From Devosia crocina (GTDB taxonomy: Bacteria > Pseudomonadota > Alphaproteobacteria > Rhizobiales > Devosiaceae): 64,000 nt of DNA. The stretch is taken from contig NZ_FPCK01000002.1 in NCBI RefSeq assembly GCF_900116545.1, forward strand, positions 248,001 to 312,000. Direction: 5' to 3'. Positions within the stretch are counted from its first letter, which is position 1. Each line of letters begins with the position of its first letter. A program made the translations under genes and the position numbers. Under the pieces are notes generated by a model, which saw only the letters and a list, made by a program, of their open reading frames with translations, had not been told where the DNA came from and made no database searches. This document shows, piece by piece, positions 53,088 through 63,031 of this stretch.

Positions 53088-55724
53088 ATGCGCACCGAGA
53101 CCGAGCACACCATCTTCCTCAAGGACTATGCCGAAACGCCCTATAGCGTTGTCAGCGTCGACATGGACTTCAAGATCGAGGAAGCCAGTACGCGGGTGCG
53201 GACGCAGATTACATTCGAGCCGCGCCCGACCACGGAACCGGGCACCCCGCTCGTGCTCGATGGAGACGGTCTGACGCTAAGCTCGATCGCTGTTGATGGC
53301 TACCCGGTGATGCTGGCCGATTATGCGGCCAATGAGACCGGATTGACCCTGGCCGAGCCGCCGCATCGCCGCTTCGTGCTCGAAACCGAAGTTCACCTTA
53401 AGCCTGAGGACAACAAGAAGCTGATGGGGCTTTATCGCTCGGGCGGCACCTGGTGCACCCAGTGCGAGCCAGAAGGCTTTCGCCGCATCACCTATTATCT
53501 CGACCGCCCGGACATTCTTGCCCCGTTCAAGGTGCGCATCACCGCGCCGCGCGAGGTCGCGCCGGTGCTGCTCTCCAACGGCAACCTCATCGACAAGGGC
53601 GATGCCGGCGACGGGCTCCACTATGCGCTCTGGGAAGATCCGTCTCCGAAGCCTGCCTATCTTTTTGCGCTGGTGGCGGGCGATCTTGGCTCGATCACCG
53701 ATAGTTTCACCACCATGGGCGGGCGCAAGGTCGACCTTGCCATTTATTGCACCCATGGCAAGCAGGCTGAATGCGCCTACGCCATGGATAGTCTCAAGCG
53801 CTCCATGGCCTGGGACGAAAAGCGGTTCGGACGCGAATATGATCTCGACGTCTTCAACATCGTTGCCGTGTCCGACTTCAATTTCGGCGCGATGGAGAAC
53901 AAGGGGCTCAATATCTTCAACGACAAGTTGGTGTTCGCCCTGCCCGAGACGGCGAGTGACGCCAACTACGCCAATATCGAACGCGTCATCGCGCACGAAT
54001 ATTTCCACAACTGGACCGGCAATCGCATCACCTGCCGCGACTGGTTCCAGCTTTGCCTCAAGGAAGGGCTGACGGTTTATCGCGATCAGGAATTTTCCTC
54101 CGACGAGCGCAGCCGCCCGGTGCAACGCATCCACGATGTGGAAAATCTGCGTATCACGCAGTTTCCGGAAGATGGCGGACCGCTGGCCCATCCGCCGCGT
54201 CCAGACCACTATCGCGAGATCAACAACTTTTATACGACGACCGTCTACCAGAAAGGCTCGGAAGTCGTGCGCATGCTCGCAACGCTTCTGGGCGAAGCGG
54301 GCTTCCGCAAAGGGATGGACCTTTATTTCGAGCGGCATGACGGAGAGGCAACGACCATCGAGGCCTTCCTCAAGGTTTTCGAGGATGCTGCCGGCATTGA
54401 CCTGAGCCAATTCGGCCAGTGGTACACACAGGCAGGCACCCCTCAGGTTACCGCGAGCGACAGTTACGATGCCGCAAGCCAAACCTATACGCTCACTCTT
54501 GCGCAGAACACCCTGCCGACCCCGAACCAACCGGAAAAGCCGCCTTTCGTCATTCCGGTAAAGTTCGGCCTTCTTGGCCCCAATGGCAGCCCCATGGGCT
54601 GGGCCTCCGTACGGGGCGGAACAGTCCAGGACGATCTGATCGTCCTCGACAGCGAGAGCGTGACGCTGACTTTCGAAGGGGTGGCCAACAAGCCAGTGCC
54701 ATCCCTCTTTCGAGGCTTCTCGGCCCCCATCAAGCTCAGCACATCGCTCAGCCAGCAAGACCTTCTGTTTCTTGCCCGCCATGACAGCGATCCATTCAAC
54801 CGCTGGGATGCCCTCCAGACCGTCGCGACAGGGCTGATGGCCCGATCCGCAACTGGCGTGAGCCTTGATGCTGGCGATGTCGATGCCCTGCGCGAAGCGA
54901 TCATGGACACGCTGGCCAATCCCGATCTCGACGACGCGTTCAAGGCGCTCGTCATCTCGATGCCCGACGAAACCGTCATTGCGCGCCAGATCGGCAAGGA
55001 TGTGGACCCCGGCGCTGTTGCAGTGGCGCGCCGCAATCTGATCCGGACCCTTGTGGAGCCCGTATCAGAACGGCTCGAAGCCTACTACGGCAGGCTTGCC
55101 GATACTGCGCCCTATAGCCCCGACGCCCGCCAAGCCGGGCGCCGGTCTCTGCGCAATGGACTCTTGTCCCTGCTGACTGCCGGTTCGTCCCGCGGAGCGG
55201 CACTGGCAGAGGCGCAGTATAAGGACGCCTCCAACATGACGGACCGCTATGCTGCCCTCGCCATTTCCGTGCACAACTGGACTGCGGCCGCTCCCGCCCT
55301 CTTGGGGGATTTCCGCACCCGCTTTGCCGGCGATCCGCTGGTTTTCGACAAGTGGCTCATGGCCAGTTCGCAGGCTCCCGACGACGGCGTGATCGAACGC
55401 ATGAGCGCTGTTCTGGCGGCGCCAGACTTCCCGCGCACCAATCCCAACCGGCTTCGTTCTTTGCTGGGCGGCTTCGTCATGGCCAATCCTGCTCAGTTCG
55501 CCCGCGAGGATGGACTGGGGTTCCGCTTCGTTACCGAGGCTGCAGCGGAGATCGACCAGGTCAATCCCCAAGTGGCCGCCCGCATTCTGACCGGCTTCCG
55601 CATCTTGCCGCTTCTCGAAGCCAAGCGCCGGGCCAGCGGGCAAGCTGCGCTCGAATCACTGCGCAGCCAGCATCAACTGAGTCGGAACACCGGCGACATC
55701 GTCGACCGAATCCTTGCTGGCTAA
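53088..55724 (+). CDS. pepN: Aminopeptidase N (M1 family)
   Basis: An 878-residue zinc exopeptidase removing N-terminal residues from cytosolic peptides. The substrate-binding FGAMENKGLNIFN precedes the zinc site HEYFH (303-307) with the third ligand Glu326 in CLKEGLTVY. The C-terminal half (about 540-878) is the helical domain of the bacterial PepN type. The start fits TEHTIFLKDYAETPYSV, the usual N-terminus. It is a single gene with a hairpin terminator. Confidence 0.95.
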   Translation: MRTETEHTIFLKDYAETPYSVVSVDMDFKIEEASTRVRTQITFEPRPTTEPGTPLVLDGDGLTLSSIAVDGYPVMLADYAANETGLTLAEPPHRRFVLETEVHLKPEDNKKLMGLYRSGGTWCTQCEPEGFRRITYYLDRPDILAPFKVRITAPREVAPVLLSNGNLIDKGDAGDGLHYALWEDPSPKPAYLFALVAGDLGSITDSFTTMGGRKVDLAIYCTHGKQAECAYAMDSLKRSMAWDEKRFGREYDLDVFNIVAVSDFNFGAMENKGLNIFNDKLVFALPETASDANYANIERVIAHEYFHNWTGNRITCRDWFQLCLKEGLTVYRDQEFSSDERSRPVQRIHDVENLRITQFPEDGGPLAHPPRPDHYREINNFYTTTVYQKGSEVVRMLATLLGEAGFRKGMDLYFERHDGEATTIEAFLKVFEDAAGIDLSQFGQWYTQAGTPQVTASDSYDAASQTYTLTLAQNTLPTPNQPEKPPFVIPVKFGLLGPNGSPMGWASVRGGTVQDDLIVLDSESVTLTFEGVANKPVPSLFRGFSAPIKLSTSLSQQDLLFLARHDSDPFNRWDALQTVATGLMARSATGVSLDAGDVDALREAIMDTLANPDLDDAFKALVISMPDETVIARQIGKDVDPGAVAVARRNLIRTLVEPVSERLEAYYGRLADTAPYSPDARQAGRRSLRNGLLSLLTAGSSRGAALAEAQYKDASNMTDRYAALAISVHNWTAAAPALLGDFRTRFAGDPLVFDKWLMASSQAPDDGVIERMSAVLAAPDFPRTNPNRLRSLLGGFVMANPAQFAREDGLGFRFVTEAAAEIDQVNPQVAARILTGFRILPLLEAKRRASGQAALESLRSQHQLSRNTGDIVDRILAG

Positions 55725-55747
55725 GGCGTTACCTGCTTCACGAGTTG

Positions 55748-55783
55748 AAGGCTCCTCCTAGTCCCGCGCTGGAGGAGCCTTTG
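55748..55783 (+). terminator. Hairpin terminator after pepN
   Basis: AGGCTCCTCC (55749-55758) and GGAGGAGCCT (55771-55780) form a perfect 10-bp stem; only TT follows, so termination may be weak. Confidence 0.6.
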
Positions 55784-55785
55784 GC

Positions 55786-55826
55786 TTATTCACACTCTAT
55801 CCACAGAGTTCACAGGGTGTTCCACG
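55786..55826 (+). promoter_or_regulatory. Cluster of DnaA-box-like sequences
   Basis: TTATTCACA (55786-55794) fits the DnaA consensus TTATNCACA. CTATCCACA (55797-55805) differs from TTATCCACA at one base. Weaker relatives follow at 55806 (GAGTTCACA) and 55818 (TGTTCCACG), all in the same direction at about 9-12 bp spacing. An AT-rich patch (GATTAATTTTCTTT) follows at 55842. Confidence 0.45.
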
Positions 55827-55940
55827 AAGCCATATGGGCGGGATTAATTTTCTTTCCCGCTAAGTGACTCCAATGACTCCGTTTTTGGAGCAAAGCCCAC
55901 GGAAGCGTGAGGACCCCTATGGACAGCGCATCGCCGCTGA

Positions 55941-55956
55941 TTCATTAGTTGTTAAC
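55941..55956 (+). promoter_or_regulatory. Near-consensus CtrA site
   Basis: TTCA-N7-TTAAC matches the CtrA consensus TTAA-N7-TTAAC at all but one defined base, 47 bp before the kinase start codon. Confidence 0.4.
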
Positions 55957-56002
55957 GGACAAGTCGCCTCGAAACTAAACCCTTAGCAGGATGGAGCATT
56001 TC

Positions 56003-57661
56003 ATGCGGACGTCGGAGGCATCCGACGCTGGCGCCGATGGATTCGGCACCGGCAACGGAAAACCAGATGGCGGCCTCCGCCAGCTTCGCTCCACACTGTG
56101 GCGCCAGCTGTGTGCTCAACTCGGGTCGCCGCTGACCCTCGCCGTCGCATTGACCGCCTTCGCCTCGGCATCCATCTTCGTGGTCTATGACACTGCCTCG
56201 ACCCTTGGTGGGGTCAAGCGGGAACTGGGACTGGTCAGTTCCGCTCTTTCCGCCCGCATCGCCGATGTCGCCACTGCCGAGGTGACGACAGCGCTCGACA
56301 CCACTCTTGGTGAGTTTCCAGGCATCGTTAGCGCCAGCCTCATCACCGAACGGCCGATGGCGGGTGACCAGCCCTTTTCCATGATAGTTCCAGCCGGCAG
56401 CCATGGCCTGCTCAGCGTAGAAGCCGAACATGCCAGCGCAGTCTCGGGCATCGCAGGCCGCGCAGGGGCCGCCTTTGCTCTTGCCGGCCTTTTCACCGCG
56501 CTGACGATGCGCCGCCGTCGCGACGCCGACATGCCGGACCCGATCCAGCGTCACAACTACCAGACCTTGGCCTCGGCGATCCCCATGGGGGTCGCCTGCT
56601 GGACCAGTGCCGGCGAGATGATCGTCTGCAACGACAGCTACAAGGCCAGACTCCGCCTCGATGGCGGCCGCGTAAGCTATTCGGAAGCCTTAGTGCGGCT
56701 GATTGCAGGCGGCTACATGAAGATGGTGCGGGAGGACGAGAATACCCGCCTCATCGAACTGCATCAGAAGGACGGCGCGTGCCTGCTGATCGACGAACGA
56801 CCCATGCCGGACGGCGGCTTGATGACCATGGTTTCTGATGTGACCGAGCGCAAGCGCACCGATCTTCTTCTGACCACGATCCGCGAAGAACAGCGCCAGC
56901 TGGCCCGGCGCTACCACGAGGAAAAGATCAAGGCCGAGGCTGCCAATCGCGCCAAGACCAACTTCCTCGCTCATCTCAGCCACGATATCCGCACCCCGCT
57001 CAATCACATCATCGGCTTTGCCGAATTGATGGGGCACCAGACCTATGGAGCGCTCGGCGATCCGCGCTATGTCGACTATGTTCAGTCGATCAAGATTTCC
57101 GGAGAGCACCTGCTCAATTCCTTTGCCGCGATTCTGGACCTCGCCGAACTCGAAAACGGGCAAAAAGTGCTTCGCACCGATCCTGTGCCGGTGGACGAAG
57201 TCATCGATTCAGTGGAGCGGCGCTTCCGCGGCCAGGTCAAGCGCGCCGGGCTCAAGCTCAGCGTCAGCGCCGATTGCGGAGCCGTGCTTCGCGGTGACCG
57301 GCTGGCGCTGGTGCGCATGGTCAGCAACATCGTGGAGAACGCCATACGCTTCACGCCCGCCGGCGGCTCGCTGACCCTTGCGACCTTTGCTGCCGAAGAT
57401 GGGGTCGTAATCGAGGTCTCCGATACCGGCGTCGGGATGGATCAGGACCGGCTTTCCAGCCTGAGCCACCCCTTCGCCCTAGGTGATGCGAGCTTTGCGC
57501 GCGACGGTATTGGCCCGGGACTTGGCGTCTCCATCTCGCGCGCCATTGCCGAACTCAGCGGCGGGCATCTGGTCATCGACTCAACGCCCTCGATCGGCAC
57601 CACGGTTGCCATTTCCCTTCCGCTTGAGGCCGCTCACGGTGGCATAGTGGCCGCAGAATGA
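56003..57661 (+). CDS. PdhS-family-like histidine kinase with PAS domain
   Basis: A 552-residue kinase. Two hydrophobic segments (about residues 42-64 and 148-172) bracket a short periplasmic region; a PAS domain follows (TLASAIPMGVACWTSAGEMI onward), then HisKA with His327 in LSHDIRTPLNHIIGFAELM and an HATPase_c domain (NIVENAIRF, SDTGVGMD, GPGLGVSISRAI). The H-box is PdhS-like but has HDIRTPLNH in place of HELRTPLNA. The ATG at 56003 follows GGATGGAG; the one at 55991 has no room for a site. The upstream region has DnaA-like and CtrA-like sequences. It ends 1 bp from the convergent glnE. Confidence 0.83.
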   Translation: MRTSEASDAGADGFGTGNGKPDGGLRQLRSTLWRQLCAQLGSPLTLAVALTAFASASIFVVYDTASTLGGVKRELGLVSSALSARIADVATAEVTTALDTTLGEFPGIVSASLITERPMAGDQPFSMIVPAGSHGLLSVEAEHASAVSGIAGRAGAAFALAGLFTALTMRRRRDADMPDPIQRHNYQTLASAIPMGVACWTSAGEMIVCNDSYKARLRLDGGRVSYSEALVRLIAGGYMKMVREDENTRLIELHQKDGACLLIDERPMPDGGLMTMVSDVTERKRTDLLLTTIREEQRQLARRYHEEKIKAEAANRAKTNFLAHLSHDIRTPLNHIIGFAELMGHQTYGALGDPRYVDYVQSIKISGEHLLNSFAAILDLAELENGQKVLRTDPVPVDEVIDSVERRFRGQVKRAGLKLSVSADCGAVLRGDRLALVRMVSNIVENAIRFTPAGGSLTLATFAAEDGVVIEVSDTGVGMDQDRLSSLSHPFALGDASFARDGIGPGLGVSISRAIAELSGGHLVIDSTPSIGTTVAISLPLEAAHGGIVAAE

Positions 57662-57662
57662 T

Positions 57663-60551
57663 CTAGCCTTGGCGCATCTGCGCCGCCTTCGCATACCATA
57701 AGGCTGCAGCTTCAGAGACTTCCGCCCGCATCTGTTCGATATCGAGCGACAAGCGCTCGAAATCCGGATAGTTCGCCAGCTGCGCCAAAAGATCCTTGAA
57801 AGCAGAGGACCAGTTTTCGTTCTTGAGCGGATCGACCAGGGCTGAACTCATCACCTGCAGTACCGTGGAATAAAGCGTGTGGATCTTCGCAAGCCGCCTA
57901 CCCTGCGGCATGAGGCCGACTTCGCCCAGCCTATGAAGAACCAGCCCAGTCGGTGCCTGCGGCAGGCTTATCGTGTCCGCTGCGACCAGTTGTGCGGATT
58001 GGGCAATGAACTCAAGATCGACCAGTCCGCCATCGGCGAGCTTGAGGTCGAAACTGTGCCGGGGTTTGCGCTCCCGTGCCATGAGCGCTCGCATGGACAC
58101 GACATCCTCGATAGTCTTGGCGATATCGCGGGGGCGCTGCATTACTTCCGAAAGAGCCTCATCGACAGCAGCAGGCAAGCTGCCCGACCCTGCAACGACG
58201 CGGGCACGGCTCAGCGCCAGATGTTCCCATGTCCAGGCATTATCCCGATGGTAAGCCTTGAAACCGCTCAAGCTAGTCGCGAGCGGACCGGCATTGCCGG
58301 AGGGACGCAGGCGCATGTCGGCCTCGTAGAGCACCCCTTCTGCCGTCGGCGCTGAAATGGCTGCAACCAGCCGCTGGGTGAGGCGAGCGAAATAGTGGGA
58401 GGTAGCAAGAGGGCGCTCGCCGTCCGACTCCGTGTTGGGCGCATCGTAAAGCAGGATGAAATCGAGATCCGAGGTGTAGGTCATTTCCCGGCTCGCCATT
58501 TTCCCGAAGGCAAGAAGCGCCGTAGATGCCCCCTCGATGTTTCCATGCCGGCGCGCAAATTCTGTCTGCGCACTGGCAAAGAGGCGGTTGAGCAGTGTCT
58601 CAGCCAGAGCCGTGAACTGCTCGCCGGCCACGCTGGCGCTGACCGTCCCAGATAAAAGACCGGCAGCCACCAAGAACTTCTGCTCCTGCCCAATGATCCG
58701 GGCGCGATCGATCAGCTCCTCATAGGTGCGGCCCTCTGCGAGAAACGCGTCCACCTTGGCGACGAGTACATCCTTGTGCGTGACGTCATTGGCAAAGGCC
58801 GGGTCGATCAGAGCGTCCATGACATGGGCGCGATGGATGACGGCTTCGGCCATCCGCGGTGCCGATGCCATGAACTGCACCACCAGCGTGCGCAATTGGG
58901 CGTGATTGCGCAGAAGTGCAAAAAGCTGCACCCCTGCCGGAAGGCGGGAGAGGAAGTCATCCATTCGCGCCAGCGCGAGGTCGGCATTGCCGGAGCCGGC
59001 AAGCGTTGCCAGAAGCGCGGGCAGCAATTCAGTCAGATGAGCCCTTGCTGCCGATGTACGGGTCGCGGCGTAGCTGCCATAGTGCCATTTGCGCACCGTC
59101 TCGATGGCCTTGTGCGCATCGGCAAAACCCATGCCCGTGAGAGTCTCGAGCGTATCAGGGTCATCGTCGCTGCCCGTGAACACCAGATTGCCGTCTACCG
59201 TTCCAAGCGTCTCGCCTTCAGTGAAGAGCTCGGCATAATATTTCGCCACAAGTTCGAGCGCACTGCGATAGCGCGTTTCAAACGCTGCCCGCTCGCTCTC
59301 ACCCATCAGCCGGCCGATGACGGCTATGGCGTCAGCCGTGTCCGGCATGGTGTGGGTTTGCTCGTCGCGCAGCATTTGCAGGCGATTTTCCACTGCCCGG
59401 AGGAACCAGTAGGTTTCCGTCAGCTCGGCCGCTGTGGTGTCGCTGATCCAGTTCGCGGCAGCCAGAGCTGCCAATGCGGCCGATGTCGGGCGCACCCGCA
59501 GGGTCTTGTCGCGTCCGCCGGCGATCAATTGCTGGGTCTGGGCAAAAAACTCGATCTCGCGGATCCCGCCCCGGCCGAGCTTGACATTGTGTCCTTCGAC
59601 CCTGATGTCGCCGACCTTTTTGGAGACGTTGATCTGGCGCTTCATCGCCTGGATGTCGGCGATGGTGGCGAAGTCCAGATGTTTGCGCCAGACATAAGGC
59701 GCCAGCTCCTTGATGAAGGCCTCGCCTACGGCCTTATCTCCCGCACAAGGTCGCGCCTTGATCCAGGCGGCCCGTTCCCAGTTCTGTCCGCGCACCTCGT
59801 AATAGGCGATTGCAGCATCGACCGAGAGCGCTACAGGTGTCGAACCGGGATCCGGCCGCAGGCGGAGATCGGTCCTGAAGACGTAGCCATTAGCCTGGTG
59901 GTCCTCCATCAGGCCAACCAGACGCTGCACCATGCGCGAGTAAACTTTGGTTGCTTCAGAGGGATCGGCAAGCACCGGCTTCTGAGGATCAAAGAACGCG
60001 ACGATGTCTATGTCGGAGGAATAGTTGAGTTCGCGTCCGCCATGTTTGCCAAGGGCAAAGAGCGCCAGCCCCGAATTGGCTGCGCGCGCCTCATCCACCG
60101 GTATGGTTAGCTGCCCCTTGGCCGCGGCCTGCCGCATCAGGAAGTCGAGAGCGGCTTCCAACGCGGCGTCTGCGAGGTCTGACAATGCCTCTGTTGCGCG
60201 CGCCGTAGTCCAGGCGCCGCCGGTTTCCACGACAGCGGCGAGAAGCGCCGTACGACCCTTGGCAATGCGCAGCGCCTGCCCAAGCGTCGCTTCATCGTCT
60301 CCGAGCCCGGCTACGCGCACGCTGCCGATCAGATCCGAAAAGGCTGCATCTGCACCTTGCGTGAGCGCATCGGCCAGCCAATCCGAATGAATCCGCGTCA
60401 GTTCAAGCAGATAGGGCGCAGCCTCGAGTAATGGCCCGAGAAGCCCTGATGTCGCAGCAAGGCTTGCAGATTTCTCCTCTCCCAACTCGCGTAAAAGCGC
60501 GTCGAAAGCAGGTGTTGAAACAGGCGGCAAAGGGTGCAGGATCATGCTCAT
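57663..60551 (-). CDS. glnE: Bifunctional glutamine-synthetase adenylyltransferase/deadenylase
   Basis: A 962-residue regulator of nitrogen assimilation that adds and removes AMP on glutamine synthetase, under PII control. Two nucleotidyltransferase domains are visible, each with its metal-binding Asp pair: YSSDIDIVAFFD in the N-terminal deadenylase half and YTSDLDFILLYD in the C-terminal adenylyltransferase half. Helical linker and PII-responsive regions lie between. It starts 42 bp after ccmH on the same strand. Confidence 0.94.
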   Translation of the reverse strand: MSMILHPLPPVSTPAFDALLRELGEEKSASLAATSGLLGPLLEAAPYLLELTRIHSDWLADALTQGADAAFSDLIGSVRVAGLGDDEATLGQALRIAKGRTALLAAVVETGGAWTTARATEALSDLADAALEAALDFLMRQAAAKGQLTIPVDEARAANSGLALFALGKHGGRELNYSSDIDIVAFFDPQKPVLADPSEATKVYSRMVQRLVGLMEDHQANGYVFRTDLRLRPDPGSTPVALSVDAAIAYYEVRGQNWERAAWIKARPCAGDKAVGEAFIKELAPYVWRKHLDFATIADIQAMKRQINVSKKVGDIRVEGHNVKLGRGGIREIEFFAQTQQLIAGGRDKTLRVRPTSAALAALAAANWISDTTAAELTETYWFLRAVENRLQMLRDEQTHTMPDTADAIAVIGRLMGESERAAFETRYRSALELVAKYYAELFTEGETLGTVDGNLVFTGSDDDPDTLETLTGMGFADAHKAIETVRKWHYGSYAATRTSAARAHLTELLPALLATLAGSGNADLALARMDDFLSRLPAGVQLFALLRNHAQLRTLVVQFMASAPRMAEAVIHRAHVMDALIDPAFANDVTHKDVLVAKVDAFLAEGRTYEELIDRARIIGQEQKFLVAAGLLSGTVSASVAGEQFTALAETLLNRLFASAQTEFARRHGNIEGASTALLAFGKMASREMTYTSDLDFILLYDAPNTESDGERPLATSHYFARLTQRLVAAISAPTAEGVLYEADMRLRPSGNAGPLATSLSGFKAYHRDNAWTWEHLALSRARVVAGSGSLPAAVDEALSEVMQRPRDIAKTIEDVVSMRALMARERKPRHSFDLKLADGGLVDLEFIAQSAQLVAADTISLPQAPTGLVLHRLGEVGLMPQGRRLAKIHTLYSTVLQVMSSALVDPLKNENWSSAFKDLLAQLANYPDFERLSLDIEQMRAEVSEAAALWYAKAAQMRQG

Positions 60552-60593
60552 GAAAAAGGCATATCGCGCCGCATCTGCACCAGCAAGTCGTCC

Positions 60594-61061
60594 TCAGGAC
60601 TTGCCGTCCTGCCTTCGCAAATCCTCGAGGACCGACTTCTCGGTGTCCGAAAGGCCCAGCCGGTCCGCGCTGGGCTTGCGGCGGCGCGCTGCCCACCAAA
60701 GGGTTGCAAGCCCAATAAGCAGCAGCACCGGCGCGGCAATCCAAAGCAGTACGGTATGCATGCTCAGCCGTGGATTGAGCAGCACATATTCCCCATAACG
60801 ATCGACAAGATATTGCTCAACTTCAGCATTGCTGTCGCCCTCTACCAGCCGCTCCCGCACCAGAATGCGCAGGTCTCGCGCCAGATCGGCGTCACTGTCG
60901 TCGATCGACTGGTTCTGGCAGACCAGGCAGCGAAGGCCAGACGAGATATCGCGCGCGCGCTGTTCCAATGCGGGATCGGACAGCATCTCTGCGGGCGAGA
61001 CAGCAAGGACTGGCGCAGCTAAGCCGAGAACCAGCAGCAAACTCGTCATCAGCCTTTTCAT
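60594..61061 (-). CDS. ccmH: Cytochrome c maturation protein CcmH (CycL)
   Basis: A 155-residue thiol-disulfide protein that keeps apocytochrome c reduced before haem ligation. It has a signal segment, the redox motif LRCLVCQNQSI and, after a helical periplasmic part, a C-terminal membrane helix (TVLLWIAAPVLLLIGLATLWW). Its ATG overlaps the ccmF stop by four bases. Confidence 0.94.
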   Translation of the reverse strand: MKRLMTSLLLVLGLAAPVLAVSPAEMLSDPALEQRARDISSGLRCLVCQNQSIDDSDADLARDLRILVRERLVEGDSNAEVEQYLVDRYGEYVLLNPRLSMHTVLLWIAAPVLLLIGLATLWWAARRRKPSADRLGLSDTEKSVLEDLRRQDGKS

Positions 61062-63031
61062 TCCGCCGCCTCGATGGAGTGCCGCCTCGCCTGTTTTGGA
61101 GCACCGAACCGCAAGCGCCGGTCGGTCAGCGACAGCACCCCTGCTCCAGACATGACCAATGTGCCGATCCAGATCAGAAGGATGTAAGGCTTGTGCCAGA
61201 CACGCAGCACATGCGTGTCGGCAAGCGGTTCGCCCAGCTGCAGGTAAAGCTGCGACAGTCCATAGGTCTCGATAGCCGCTTCCGTCGTCGGCATGCCGCT
61301 GGCGACATAGGACCGCCGCTCGGCATGCAGATGCGCAACCTGGCCACCCGGAGCGGTAACTGCGAAAATGCCCGTATCGGCCATGTAGTTTGGACCCGGC
61401 ACCTGCGCAAAATCCTCGAAGGTGATCTCGTATCCGGCAAGCTCGGCGCTTTCTCCTGGATTGAGGGTGGTCACCAGCTCAGTCTCCCAGGCGGTGACGG
61501 ATACGATCCCGAGCACGGTCAGACCAAGCCCCATATGGCCTAAGGCCGTCGCCCAGATCGAGCGGGGCAGGCCCATGAGCCGCCGGACGCTCTCGCGGGC
61601 GGGGATGCGGCCGATGCGAGCGCGTTCGATGATTTCGGCAAAGGAGCCGAACAGTACCCAGAACCCGAGCAACAACCCGACTGGTGCAAGCGAGATCGAT
61701 ATACCGCCCAGCGCCGAGATCAGAATGGTCAGAAACACCGCCAGAGCCGCCGCCCCCATAAGGCGCTGTCCAGCGGCAACAAGATCGGCCCGCTTCCACG
61801 GCAAAAGCGGCCCAAAGGGCAGAACCAGCAGAAGCGGCGCCATCAGGGCGCCAAAGGTCAGATCGAAAAAGGGCGCCCCGACAGAAATACTCGTTCCGAC
61901 CAGTGCATCGAGCAGAAGCGGATAAAGTGTGCCCACAAGGATCGCCCCGATCGCGGTCGCGAGAAACAGGTTGTTCAGGATCAGCGCACCTTCGCGGCTG
62001 ATCGGCGCGAAAAGCCCGCCCTGGCGCAGGGCGCTTGCCCGCATGGCAAAAAGCAGGAATGCTCCGCCGATCAGCACGGCAAGCATGGTGAGGATAACAA
62101 GGCCCCGGGTCGGATCGCTAGCAAAGGTATGGACTGAGGTCAGAACACCCGAACGAACAAGGAAAGTGCCCAGGAGTGAAAGCGAGAACGTAATGATCGA
62201 AAGAAAGATCGTCCAGATCTTGAGTGCATTCCGCTTTTCCATCACGAGCGCCGAATGGAGCAGTGCCGTGCCGGCCAGCCACGGCATGAAGCTGGCATTT
62301 TCCACCGGATCCCAGAACCACCAGCCGCCCCAGCCGAGTTCGTAATAGGCCCAGTAGGATCCCATGGCGATGCCGAGCGTCAGGAAGATCCAGCTCAGCA
62401 TGGTCCAGGGCCGCACCCATCGCGCCCAGGCCTGATCGATGCGCCCGGAGACGAGTGCTGCAATGGCAAAGGAAAAGCAGATCGAAAAACCGACATAACC
62501 TGCATAAAGCAGCGGCGGATGAATAGCGAGGCCGATATCCTGAAGCACCGGATTGAGATCGGCCCCCTCGAGCGGCGGCTGCGTCAGGCGTTCGAAGGGA
62601 TTGGACGTGAAAAGCGTGAAGGCACCGAATGCGGCAACCAGCAGGCTCTGCGTCCCTTGCACGAGATTGAAGAGATCATCCGGCAAGCGCCGGCCGAAGG
62701 CCGCGACAAGCGCGCCGAACAGCACGAGAATCAGGATCCAAAGAACCAGAGATCCCTCGTGATTGCCCCAAACGCCGGAGATCTTGTAGATCAGCGGCTT
62801 GAGCGAATGCGAATTATTCGCCGCCAGCGCAAGGCTGAAGTCGGACACCACGAAAGCCTGCACGAGCGCTGCGAACGCAATCCCCACCAACAGAAATTGC
62901 AGCAGCGCTGATTGCGCAAGGATCGCCGCCAGCCGTTCGCCACGCCGCCATAGGACAAGCCCGCCGAATGCGGAAACCAGCGCCAGCGCAGAGGCCAGGA
63001 TAAGCGAAAAGTGGCCGATTTCGATTGTCAC
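61058..63031 (-). CDS. ccmF: Cytochrome c haem lyase subunit CcmF (CycK)
   Basis: A 657-residue multi-helix membrane protein forming the core of haem ligation to apocytochromes. The tryptophan-rich WWFWDPVENASFMPW is the haem-handling WWD region. It starts at a GTG whose last bases overlap the ccmE TGA (GTGA), and it overlaps ccmH by four bases. It ends in Ala-Ala-Glu. Confidence 0.95.
   Translation of the reverse strand: MTIEIGHFSLILASALALVSAFGGLVLWRRGERLAAILAQSALLQFLLVGIAFAALVQAFVVSDFSLALAANNSHSLKPLIYKISGVWGNHEGSLVLWILILVLFGALVAAFGRRLPDDLFNLVQGTQSLLVAAFGAFTLFTSNPFERLTQPPLEGADLNPVLQDIGLAIHPPLLYAGYVGFSICFSFAIAALVSGRIDQAWARWVRPWTMLSWIFLTLGIAMGSYWAYYELGWGGWWFWDPVENASFMPWLAGTALLHSALVMEKRNALKIWTIFLSIITFSLSLLGTFLVRSGVLTSVHTFASDPTRGLVILTMLAVLIGGAFLLFAMRASALRQGGLFAPISREGALILNNLFLATAIGAILVGTLYPLLLDALVGTSISVGAPFFDLTFGALMAPLLLVLPFGPLLPWKRADLVAAGQRLMGAAALAVFLTILISALGGISISLAPVGLLLGFWVLFGSFAEIIERARIGRIPARESVRRLMGLPRSIWATALGHMGLGLTVLGIVSVTAWETELVTTLNPGESAELAGYEITFEDFAQVPGPNYMADTGIFAVTAPGGQVAHLHAERRSYVASGMPTTEAAIETYGLSQLYLQLGEPLADTHVLRVWHKPYILLIWIGTLVMSGAGVLSLTDRRLRFGAPKQARRHSIEAAE

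Noticed and set aside
52822..53274. A 150-codon gene upstream of pepN
   Set aside because: Overlaps the pepN start out of frame, has no ribosome site and a composition typical of shadow frames.
55784..55990. Chromosomal replication origin
   Set aside because: Only one full DnaA box, and no hemE, dnaA, parAB, rho or gidA neighbours. DnaA-type regulation is a smaller claim.
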